A stretch of DNA of 64,000 nucleotides from Loripinus fragilis (lineage: Eukaryota > Mollusca > Bivalvia > Lucinida > Lucinidae), in contig OZ026524.1 of assembly GCA_964019695.1 (NCBI GenBank), positions 31,245,664-31,309,663 of the forward strand, read 5' to 3'. The notes beneath the pieces were generated by a model, which saw only the letters and a list, made by a program, of their open reading frames with translations, was not told where the DNA came from and ran no database searches. A program made the position numbers and the translations under genes. Shown one piece after another: positions 1-7,380 of this stretch; position 1 is the stretch's first letter, and every line of letters begins with the position of its first letter.

Positions 1-398
1 TGCAACTCACTTTTTAGTATAGTATGACTCCGTTGTAAGTTCGCAAGTTCACGTTTTAACTGCGCAAACACGCGACGATACCCTTCTTCGGCAAACACGT
101 GTATGTTATACACATCATTGTGAAATAATTTTGACCCCTCCATCGGGAAATCATACTCGGTTTCAATGGTAGTAATGATTTTTCGTGCAGCGTCCAAATT
201 TCCACTTAATCCACCGACGTACTTTTGTACTGTGGTCAGATCATATACTAGAGTCACCAGCCAAGTAGATCGTAACTGTTCTATGAGCTGAGTCTGTCGA
301 AAGATAACACCACGGCTAATCAAATGTTGTGAGTGTACTCTTCCCAATATAATTACAAAGGAAGCCAATTCCCAGAATCGCAGTACTTGTCGTCGCAT
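1..398 (-). CDS. Envelope-like glycoprotein, N-terminal part (runs off window)
   Basis: This frame is open from the ATG at 398-396 to the window edge, giving 132 codons without a stop. Residues 1-24 look like a signal peptide: a basic start (RRQVLR) followed by a hydrophobic core (residues 11-19, LASFVIILG). After it comes a segment of the style G-V-I-F, then a Trp-containing stretch with Y-D-L (about residues 30-54). This resembles the mature N-terminus of envelope-like proteins in invertebrate gypsy elements, a resemblance judged by eye. Residues 110-132 look like a charged, leucine-containing helix. It lies downstream of pol on the same strand, where env sits in errantivirus-type elements. 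An exact-looking 3' splice site is placed 3 nt before the ATG. It could instead be a captured or host secreted protein. Confidence 0.5.
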   Translation of the reverse strand, partial: MRRQVLRFWELASFVIILGRVHSQHLISRGVIFRQTQLIEQLRSTWLVTLVYDLTTVQKYVGGLSGNLDAARKIITTIETEYDFPMEGSKLFHNDVYNIHVFAEEGYRRVFAQLKRELANLQRSHTILKSEL

Positions 399-401
399 GA
401 T

Positions 402-420
402 CTGAAAAATACAGATCAGA
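402..420 (-). promoter_or_regulatory. Candidate 3' splice acceptor for the env-like ORF
   Basis: On the minus strand a pyrimidine-rich run (TGTATTTTTCAG) ends in AG at 403-402. It is followed by ATC and then the ATG at 398. This fits a splice acceptor feeding a subgenomic env message, as known for gypsy env. The site is seen in the sequence; its use is inferred. Confidence 0.4.
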
Positions 421-1074
421 TTTTGAGACTCCCATTAGCGAGTTTAACTGCCTATTATAAAGCGACCATCTGTCATATTAGCATTATCGTTATTGTTTTA
501 AAGACAGCTAGTCAAAGATGTCAGACATTTGAGATGGGCCTTACATTAAGAAAGAATTACTTGGGAATTATCTTACTTCAAAACAACTTGCTTGCAATTA
601 GTGTAGCATCACCTTACATAGGGGTAATTTACTTCAAGTGGCATTGTCATTTTCGACTGCAATATAATGCCAAAACGGATAGAATACAATTGCCTCTACT
701 GACAGTTGCGTGTTCCTAACGTATTTGTACACCAACAAGAACAGAACAAATGTCATAAATACATGACTATAATCTTTTCAATGTCTTTTGAGCACGAGCA
801 ACCACTCTTCTTATGTAACTAATCCCTTGTTTCATTTATTTTAATGGATATTCAGAGAGTGAGCGATAAAGATAAAGTGCTATTAGCTTGGAAATATCCT
901 AATTTGAATAACAGCACGTTATGCCATATGTCTCTTATGATAACGACAAACGAGAGACTTTAGGGCTCAGTAGTTTCACGCAGACTGAATATTGGTTAAA
1001 ATAAGCGATTGCTGTTTCGATAAACAGCAAGTTGGTTGCTTAATGCAAGACACTGTCTTGTACATTAACTATCA

Positions 1075-1222
1075 TGCGTTAACGCTACATATTACCACGA
1101 CGCATAAACCTACGCATCAGCGCTACGCATTAACATGTGCGTCTACGTTACGCATTTACATTACGCATTACCATTACGCATCAACATGCGTATCAACGTT
1201 TTACATTCATTTTACGCATTAA
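1075..1222. repeat. Degenerate 12-13 bp minisatellite (ACGCAT core)
   Basis: The core ACGCAT recurs at 1100, 1112, 1125, 1150, 1163 and 1176, and again near 1212, mostly 12-13 bp apart. A consensus of about ACGCATTWACATT fits. It lies inside the presumed retroelement between pol and the env-like frame. Confidence 0.7.
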
Positions 1223-1314
1223 TTAATACTACAAATTACAACATGAAATATTCCTTTGGGACAACGGAAAACTCTATTCCCTGTTACGAATTCACAGGCT
1301 TCAAATAAGCAATT

Positions 1315-1881
1315 TCAAAGCATTTGTGCTATCGCTTGGAAAAGTGCTTTAACATTTTGCCTACTGTTACATGACTCAATCGAACCAGAATTCGTTTCAA
1401 CAGATTTTTCGCATTCCACCTTTTTACTGACGGCCTCAATACCTGCCATATTGCTGTCAGAAAGGTCAGCTTCGGTCATTGGGTCATCTGAACCTTCTAG
1501 ACCTTCAGACTTCATGCCACTGGCCATGGAGTCAGTCTTTATAAAGGGGTCATAAATTATCGTATCACTGTCACTGTCAGATTGTGAACCCTCCCTAGGG
1601 GACTCACTGGATTCTCTATTAGCGCGCATTAATTTTTGAAGGTGCATACGTGGCTTTGTGTCCTGAGAGCTGGACACTTCATGCTTATTACGCTTTATAA
1701 GCCAGTCAGGGGGTCTGCGCTTGTTTGAACCCGCAGATTCCATTGGTTTTTCACCAGGCCTGACGTCTGAGCTTTCGCTGTCTGCGTCAGAGCTGTCCTG
1801 TGCAGCACTGTCAGTTTGGGGGGCTGCCAGCCTGGTTTTTCTAAGCGGCCTCTCTGTAGGGGGTAACTCAGGGATTTCCCA
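1315..1881 (-). pseudogene. Pol C-terminal tail, acidic/serine-rich, after in-frame TAG
   Basis: This is 188 codons plus a stop, in exactly the same frame as the integrase core and separated from it only by the TAG at 1882-1884. The segment starts with a proline/charged linker (WEIPELPP). It then has several Asp/Ser clusters, a basic patch around RRPPDWLIKR (near 1720), an SDSDSD run (near 1575) and a mixed charged end. Basic R/P-rich followed by W or Y is common near the end of gypsy Pol. No chromodomain is visible. The internal ATG at 1743 is probably not a real start. Whether the tail is translated depends on readthrough of the TAG or on the TAG being an error. Confidence 0.6.
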
Positions 1882-2693
1882 CTATAATTCTGCCTTCTGC
1901 AAATCAGTTGTGTGAGCTTGATGCTGCACACCCGTAAGCTGATGACGTATAATGAACGTCTGGGGTCCTAATTGTGCAATTGTCCTGAAATGCGACAACC
2001 ACCCGAGGTCCATTTTACTACGCTTATGGTGATTAAGGTAAAAAACAGGCATCCCAACCTTAAATTCTACGTCTTTGGCTTGACGATCAGCATAGTGCTT
2101 TTGGCGTTCCCGTGCTTTCTGCAAGTGCCTGTGCACCGACACAAAACATTGATGCATACGCTGCAAGGCCTCCAGATGGTTCGCCTCGCCAAGATAACGA
2201 GCTCTAGGCTTCAAAATATTGTCTAACGGAACAACAGGGTCTCTTAGATACATTGCATAAAATGGACTGACGCCAAGGCTGACGTTTACACTAAAACGCA
2301 CAGCTGCCAGCGCTTGATTGATATATAGGTCCCACCTTTGGGGCGTGTCCCTTGTATACTTTGCAAGTATGTTCTTGAAAGTTTTATTAAAATGCTCAAC
2401 AAGCCCATTAGCTTGGGGGTGATATGGACTACTTGTCACCCAACTGACGTTTAAAGTACTTAGTGTTTTTCGGAAAACCTCATTCACATATTCAGTTCCC
2501 CTGTCATGGATTATTTGCAAAACAGCACCAAACCTGGGATAAATTTCTTCAATGAATAAATGAGCTACGGTTTCTGCGTCCTTAGTAGAGGTCGCAAAAG
2601 CTTCAGGCCAGCCTGAATAAAGGTCAATAAATGCAATCACATATCGATTTCCGCTATGTGACAGTTCATAGGGTCCTGAAGTATCTACTGCAA
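1882..2693 (-). pseudogene. Integrase catalytic core and GPY/F module (frame-shifted Pol segment)
   Basis: Integrase joins element cDNA to host DNA. The core follows the D,D(35)E pattern. The first catalytic Asp is encoded at 2685-2683 (in V-D-T-S-G-P), just inside this frame. The second Asp is in I-I-H-D-R-G-T-E-Y, and Glu follows 35 residues later in A-N-G-L-V-E-H. Past the core, W-L-S-H-F and L-G-P-Q-T-F mark the GPY/F-type module. The frame differs from the upstream Pol frame by one base, and the switch falls in the A-run at 2694-2697. The frame ends at TAG 1884-1882, beyond which it stays open for another 188 codons. The first ATG, at 2640, is not a genuine start because it would omit the first catalytic Asp. 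Confidence 0.85.
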
Positions 2694-5531
2694 TTTTGCA
2701 AAGGGAAAAGGAGGTATCTCCGTCTTTTGAAGAGGGCGTTTTTGTACACGTAAACTTCTCTCCTTACATTGAACACATTGTGATACATGTTCACTGAAAT
2801 CTTTGAACATATTTGGCCAGTAATAACGCAGCTTAGCTGTAGCATAGGCTCGATCTATCCCTGCATGACCTAACTCTTCATGGAATTCACGTTTGACTGG
2901 TACCCTAAGATTTAGAGGTATATAAAGTCTCAGAATGGGATTGTAATCTGGGTCAGAGATAAAGTATAAAACATTCTCTAGAACAATATGTCTTTGCTGA
3001 AAAACCTTAGTGCCATACCCTTGTCTCAACTGATCTATTATTTCTGAAATGTCAGGGTCCTTGGACTGTTCCCGGACCATATCTAGGTCTCGAATGCTTG
3101 GTTTTTCTTGGTCCAAAATTTCTGCTTTCCCTACGTGACAACTTACATATTGTTTAGGGTCTATGCGGTTTGAATTTATGTACCCAACCTCATACGTTTT
3201 GTCAGTTATGTCTGGCTCAGTCTGCTCCAGGTCTTTGTCAGAATCCGCAGTGGGTGGCCTCCTTGGGGCGTCAGGAAGTCTTGAAAGTAGGTCAGCTATG
3301 CAGTTTTGGTCACCTCGTATGTATTCTAGCGTGACATTATAGCTAGCAATACTGTAATAGAATCTTTCACACCTTTTGGACTTAATCTCTTGATTAAACA
3401 GACACAGAAGGGGCTTATGGTCAGTGCGGACAATTATCTTGGCACCATTTAGGTAATAATTTAAGCGTTGGAGACTGAAAAACAAGGCATACGCCTCACG
3501 TTCAATTGTGGACCAACGTTGTTGGGTTTTTGTTAACCTATGGGAAAGGAAATATATAGGTTTCTCATTCTTGAAATAGGGGTTCTCAGGGGGCTCTAAC
3601 GTCTCATCAGGTTGTGTAAGACACGCTCCAACACAATCTTTAGAAGCATCTACATAGAGTATATATGGCTTGGAGTTATCAGGATAAGCCAGGGTAGCTA
3701 TCAGTGATAGGCTGTCTTTCAGATATTCAAATGCTTTTTCACAAGTGGTGTCCCACTTAAAGCGTGAGTACTTTTTGGTCAGTTCTATGATAGGTGCTGC
3801 TATTGCTGAAAAATTGGGTATAAACCTACGGTAATAAGAGAATACACCAACCAATGACCTTACTTCCCTAACATTAGTGGGTGGGGACATTGATCTCATA
3901 GCTGAAACTCGCTCAGGTTCTGGGCTTACCCCATCTCCTGAGATAACAAATCCAAGGTACTTAGTCTCCGTTTTGAAGAAGGAACATTTTTTCAATTTAA
4001 GCCTTAAACGGTGCTGACGTAACCTCTCAAATACCTGATTTATATGGTCAATATGGGCTTCTTTTGTGGGGGAAAATATGAGTATATCATCAAGATAAGC
4101 CACTGCAAAGTGATTTAATTGGGTCAAGCATTCGGCCATCAGAGATTGGAATACCCCAGGTGCATTTACCAAACCAAAGGGCATGGAATTGAACTCAAAC
4201 AAACCTCGGTGGGGCACAGTGAAGGCTGTCTTCTCCTTGTCCACCTCCTTGACCTTGACCTGCCAGTAACCACTTTTTAGGTCTAACGCGGTAAAATCCT
4301 TAGCTCCAGACAATAGGGCTAACATATCGTCAATTAATGGCAGTGGATATAAATCAGTTTTAGTTGCTTTGTTTAATTTTCGAAAGTCAACACAAAACCG
4401 CTTTGTGCCATCCTTCTTATCAACAATAACTACGGGAAAAGCAAAGCTAGAATGTAACCTACGTATAATTCCAGATTCCAACATCTCATCTATGGCTTTA
4501 TCAATAATTGGTCTATTATTCATAGGAATACGATAGTGCCTCAGGCGGATTGGGGTCGGATCATTCAACTGAATGCGCATCTGCACAGTATCAGTGAACC
4601 CAAGTTCCTTGTCCTTTGCCGCAAACAAGTCACGGTTGGCTTGCACCAACTTGGTAACCAGTCCTTTAAATTCCAGCGGCGTGTCTATTTCAGACAAGTC
4701 TAATTTCTCTTTTCGTTCCACGCTAGCAACTTCCCTGCCTAACGGTTTTACTAACTCCTGGGGCACTAGATCCGCCCTTGCTACGACACTTCCACGTCGC
4801 AGCCTCATAAATTTGTCAGTATTGTTAACAAGCATAAGTGGAATATTTCTAGTTCGATTCGAATCAGCAACGGCATTTGCAACTAGCAAACCAGGCTCAT
4901 TAGCAAGAAACCCTCGGTCAACTGCAGATATTTGAATTTTTGAAGTACCATTTACCTGAAAATTGCGATTTAACTTTGCAGGACAGACAACCATGGTTTG
5001 TGGTCGCAACACAACTTTTTGTTTTAAACGGACCAAAGAAGCAATGTGAGAGTCCTCCTCTAAATCAACATAATTATTTCTAATTCTCATTTTATTCAAA
5101 TCAAAATACAATCTTACTTGATTTTGTTGGAGGAAATCTCTTCCCAAAATAATGTTTCTATTAAGTTCGGGCACTACAACAAAAGTGTGCTCTATCTTAA
5201 TTCCTGCTATTTTAAGGGTCAAAGTTGCACAACCATCAACTTTGAGTGATTGACCTGTAACAGATTGCAAACTAATGTTTTTCTTTAGCAATCTTGGAGG
5301 AAAGGACAATGATTGATAAACACGACGGTGGCACAGACTCATTTCTGCCCCACTGTCTAATAAACTACGGTACTTTCTATTTTCTAATGTTATTAAACAT
5401 GAACTAGGGTTGCCAGCTGCTGAGGTAGAATAGGTTATAGTTTTCTGTGTTTTCATGCCCCTCGCACTGTCCCAATAGTGCGGAGGGCATCCTAGTTTGA
5501 CGCCGCGGACGCTACCGGCGCTTGAGACGCG
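2685..5531 (-). CDS. pol: Pol: aspartic protease, reverse transcriptase, RNase H, integrase zinc domain
   Basis: Numbered from the ATG at 5456, the frame has 923 codons. Protease: active-site D-S-G-A with Asp at residue 34, and an I-I-L-G-R-D-F motif near residue 100. Reverse transcriptase: a D-F-R-K-L-N block, A-L-D-L-K-S-G-Y with the first catalytic Asp, then Y-L-D-D at residues 454-457. RNase H: Y-V-D-A-S with Asp603, an E-R-E-A-Y glutamate and T-D-H-K with Asp679. Integrase zinc domain: H859, H864, C894 and C897 (HX4HX29CX2C). The frame then meets a stop at 2687-2685, caused by a 1-nt frame change at 2694-2697. Upstream of the ATG the frame is open to 5531 and overlaps the end of the Gag nucleocapsid frame by 40 nt in the -1 phase, so production as a Gag-Pol fusion is likelier than initiation at 5456. 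Confidence 0.93.
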   Translation of the reverse strand, partial: RVSSAGSVRGVKLGCPPHYWDSARGMKTQKTITYSTSAAGNPSSCLITLENRKYRSLLDSGAEMSLCHRRVYQSLSFPPRLLKKNISLQSVTGQSLKVDGCATLTLKIAGIKIEHTFVVVPELNRNIILGRDFLQQNQVRLYFDLNKMRIRNNYVDLEEDSHIASLVRLKQKVVLRPQTMVVCPAKLNRNFQVNGTSKIQISAVDRGFLANEPGLLVANAVADSNRTRNIPLMLVNNTDKFMRLRRGSVVARADLVPQELVKPLGREVASVERKEKLDLSEIDTPLEFKGLVTKLVQANRDLFAAKDKELGFTDTVQMRIQLNDPTPIRLRHYRIPMNNRPIIDKAIDEMLESGIIRRLHSSFAFPVVIVDKKDGTKRFCVDFRKLNKATKTDLYPLPLIDDMLALLSGAKDFTALDLKSGYWQVKVKEVDKEKTAFTVPHRGLFEFNSMPFGLVNAPGVFQSLMAECLTQLNHFAVAYLDDILIFSPTKEAHIDHINQVFERLRQHRLRLKLKKCSFFKTETKYLGFVISGDGVSPEPERVSAMRSMSPPTNVREVRSLVGVFSYYRRFIPNFSAIAAPIIELTKKYSRFKWDTTCEKAFEYLKDSLSLIATLAYPDNSKPYILYVDASKDCVGACLTQPDETLEPPENPYFKNEKPIYFLSHRLTKTQQRWSTIEREAYALFFSLQRLNYYLNGAKIIVRTDHKPLLCLFNQEIKSKRCERFYYSIASYNVTLEYIRGDQNCIADLLSRLPDAPRRPPTADSDKDLEQTEPDITDKTYEVGYINSNRIDPKQYVSCHVGKAEILDQEKPSIRDLDMVREQSKDPDISEIIDQLRQGYGTKVFQQRHIVLENVLYFISDPDYNPILRLYIPLNLRVPVKREFHEELGHAGIDRAYATAKLRYYWPNMFKDFSEHVSQCVQCKERSLRVQKRPLQKTEIPPFPFAKLQ

Positions 5532-5695
5532 TTAGGTTGTCTCACAAACGGCTGTTGAAGAATGCAGTTAGCCTTAAAATGGCCAACTCTATTACAAAGC
5601 CAGCAACGTACTGCTGGAGGCGTCCAGTTCCTACCGCGCTGCGCACGTGCCCTTTGTATTACTGCAACGTTTTGCCCATCCTCAAGTTGAAACGC
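5492..5695 (-). CDS. gag: Gag nucleocapsid segment with CCHC zinc knuckle
   Basis: Frame open from just after a TAA (5698-5696) to the TAG at 5494-5492. It encodes one zinc knuckle, C-W-L-C-N-R-V-G-H-F-K-A-N-C (CX2CX4HX4C), at 5605-5564. An Arg-rich stretch precedes it and an Ala/Pro/Ser-rich end follows it. CCHC knuckles bind packaged RNA. The segment sits one base out of phase with the capsid frame (6330-5659). The two overlap around 5690, next to a TTT run on the minus strand, and reading through in one phase there would give an ordinary Gag. The likely explanation is a 1-nt loss or sequencing error, not separate genes. Confidence 0.75.
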   Translation of the reverse strand, partial: AFQLEDGQNVAVIQRARAQRGRNWTPPAVRCWLCNRVGHFKANCILQQPFVRQPNASQAPVASAASN

Positions 5696-6330
5696 TTACG
5701 TAAATTCTGCTCCGCCATTGCAAGGGCCACGGCTCGCCTCAACTCTTCGGGGTTTTCTCTCATTACCTTAATTTTTAGATAATCATAGTAAAGGCCATCA
5801 GTGAAGAATCCAACTAGCTGCCGCTCTATTGGCGCCAGCTCAGCAGGGTTCTGACCCTCACCTTGGAAAGCGTCCTCAGCAAGGTTCAGTAACCGCTCAG
5901 CATAAATCTGAACGTTTTCATTTCTCTCCTGTCTAATTCGGCGTAATAGCCCAAGAGCATAACTCTTGTCTATTACTTCGGCAAAACGGGATTGTAACTC
6001 CACTCGCAACTGGAGCCACGTCTGGTCCTGGTGGGCTGATATCCACCTATGGATATAATCGCTAAGCGGACCGTCTGCGTTCTGCAAAGCTAGCATCTTT
6101 AAATGATCATCATCGCAACCGGTGATCATACTATATTTGTTTATGGCTTTAATCCAAGCCTTAAATTTTGTTGGGGTTCCGTCGAACCTTGGAACGATGC
6201 TACACAAGCTCTGCGCTTGCACAACAGTTGAAAGTGAAATAAGTTGTTGCGACAACGTTTGCAACAATGAAGGTAGGTTTAAGGCACCCGGTTGTTGCGC
6301 CGCTTGCTGCTGCTGCTGCTGCTCAGCCAT
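5659..6330 (-). CDS. gag: Gag capsid region (frame broken before the zinc knuckle)
   Basis: This frame has 223 codons starting at ATG 6330, which I chose because the region upstream is leader-like. The N-terminus carries a run of six glutamines (residues 4-9) followed by Ala/Gln. The rest is a helical capsid of the retrotransposon Gag type: F-D-G-T-P-T-K-F-K-A-W near residue 50, then W-L-Q-L-R-V-E-L, an L-L-R-R-I-R-Q-E-R-N-E block, and a segment ending in F-F-T-D-G-L. Gag would assemble cytoplasmic particles around element RNA. The frame ends prematurely at 5659, before the nucleocapsid knuckle, which continues in the next phase. No slippery signal was evident at that junction. Confidence 0.88.
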   Translation of the reverse strand: MAEQQQQQQAAQQPGALNLPSLLQTLSQQLISLSTVVQAQSLCSIVPRFDGTPTKFKAWIKAINKYSMITGCDDDHLKMLALQNADGPLSDYIHRWISAHQDQTWLQLRVELQSRFAEVIDKSYALGLLRRIRQERNENVQIYAERLLNLAEDAFQGEGQNPAELAPIERQLVGFFTDGLYYDYLKIKVMRENPEELRRAVALAMAEQNLRKRFNLRMGKTLQ

Positions 6331-6450
6331 GGTTCTTTTTCTTACTTTAATTTACTTAACTGTTTTTCTTTTCATGCTTAATTTTTCAAAAGCTTAAATT
6401 TGGTTCATAACCTCACATGTACTGGGTATTACAAGAAAACAAAAAACCCT

Positions 6451-6457
6451 ACTCACC
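6451..6457 (-). promoter_or_regulatory. Candidate 5' splice donor upstream of gag
   Basis: On the minus strand the sequence reads AATG|GTGAGT, a near-consensus donor, about 120 nt upstream of the Gag ATG. Paired with the acceptor at 403-402 it would remove gag-pol and give an env-like message. Short donor matches are common by chance, so this is a suggestion only. Confidence 0.3.
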
Positions 6458-6833
6458 ATTCTGTCAGATGAACCACACTGTCACTTAATAATCTTCACTA
6501 GGCCGTCCTTCTACCACGATAATGACAGTCACTTGATCTTCCTCCTGGTTGAATAATATGTATCCCCGAAATGATGATTGACTAGTCCTGGTGAGAACAC
6601 AGTATACAATGGTGGTATAGATGGTCGACAACACTCGCCTGCGCAGCATGTAGTTAAACGCACCATAAACAATAATTTCAGGTTACATGCTTGTAGCCTC
6701 GACAACACAGGTAATTAAAAGAGTTAATTACAGTTAGTAATTATGTCCATATACTGGGAACCTTGGCACCATGACGGCATATTGTTACATAGCCGCTGGA
6801 ATCAATAGATCGTGTACAATGGGAGCACTGGAA

Positions 6834-6925
6834 TAGTCCCAAGTTGGGGGAGCATTTAGTCCCAACGTCTGATCTTATAGTCCCAACGTGATCGTAATAA
6901 AGTCCCAGCAATTTGCTAATTCGTG
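6834..6925. repeat. Four-copy 21-23 bp direct repeat (TAGTCCCAACGT core)
   Basis: TAGTCCC or AAGTCCC begins at 6834, 6857, 6878 and 6900, spaced 23, 21 and 22 bp. The second and third copies share TAGTCCCAACGT. GTGATCGTA also recurs in two places (about 6889 and 6923). The first copy contains the palindrome CCCAAGTTGGG. The unit is not related in sequence to the 21-bp satellite. If it lies in the LTR it could be a U3 enhancer cluster. Confidence 0.6.
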
Positions 6926-7358
6926 ATCGTATAGTGGATTAAATTTGAAAAGTAAATCAACGAGCTGTAGACATCTATAAGTGGTTTTAATACACAGCAA
7001 ATACTCCAGCTAGTTTCTTGTAATTAATTGAAGTTATTGTTTCAGTTCAGGCAGGCAGCAGTTCACTTGAGCACTGGTTATACAGTAACAAAGTTATAAA
7101 TTTTATAGTTTTCGAATGTTCCTTTTGAAGAGTTGACGTTTTAGTTTCTATTTTAGAAGTCCGTTCCTAAAGTTTAATCAAATGTTAGCCGAAATTCTTG
7201 GCTTGCTTAATTTGGAAATTATGTCCGAAAAAGTAAAGCATATATTGCCGAAATCCAATAAGCCAAGTTCTCCCGCTCTGCATCGAGCAAGCCTATTTAA
7301 ACAACTAGCATTTTTAAGGTTACCAATCATGAGTCTTTCCAAGAAAGCTCATTCACAC

Positions 7359-7380
7359 GACAGTCAATTATTGGACTGTA
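7359..7380. repeat. Short inverted repeat ACAGTC / GACTGT
   Basis: ACAGTC, an 8-nt loop (AATTATTG) and GACTGT form a hairpin-capable pair about 120 bp before the satellite begins. The arms match the GACTGT core of the satellite monomer in both orientations. Confidence 0.4.

Larger units (their letters stand above)
399..1314. other. Non-coding spacer between pol tail and env-like ORF
   Basis: About 0.9 kb with no supportable gene on either strand. An open frame of 128 codons on the plus strand (333-719) partly overlaps the env-like start on the opposite strand and has no recognisable motif. Apart from the minisatellite at about 1075-1222, I see nothing structured. The stretch could be an intron of an env message or untranslated sequence. 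Confidence 0.5.
1..6463 (-). mobile_element. Ty3/gypsy-class (Metaviridae-like) retroelement with env-like gene, incomplete at left edge
   Basis: Read on the minus strand, the order is Gag capsid, CCHC knuckle, aspartic protease, reverse transcriptase, RNase H, integrase and an envelope-like start. Integrase downstream of RT/RNase H is the Ty3/gypsy order, not Ty1/copia. A GPY/F-type module follows the integrase core and I see no chromodomain. The copy carries two single-base frame changes and one in-frame stop, so it is probably not autonomous unless these are sequencing errors. The 3' LTR must lie left of position 1, so no LTR pair can be compared. The right limit is only a guess from a TG dinucleotide near 6462. 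No target-site duplication can be tested. Confidence 0.9.

Noticed and set aside
333..719. 128-codon plus-strand frame
   Set aside because: No motif or low-complexity signal, and it partly overlaps the better supported env-like start on the other strand.
1561..1590. Similarity of CTGTCACTGTCAGAT to sequence near 6461-6485 as a possible LTR pair
   Set aside because: The match is short and lies in the coding Asp/Ser run of the Pol tail; the flanks do not align.
4573..4935. Plus-strand frames within pol and gag (also 1972-2226, 5522-5782, 6122-6397)
   Set aside because: They are antisense to conserved Pol/Gag domains and have no recognisable features.
6440..6460. Primer-binding site starting TGGTGAGTAGGG (minus strand)
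   Set aside because: Only the first six bases fit a tRNA-Trp-type PBS. The same bases fit a splice donor better.
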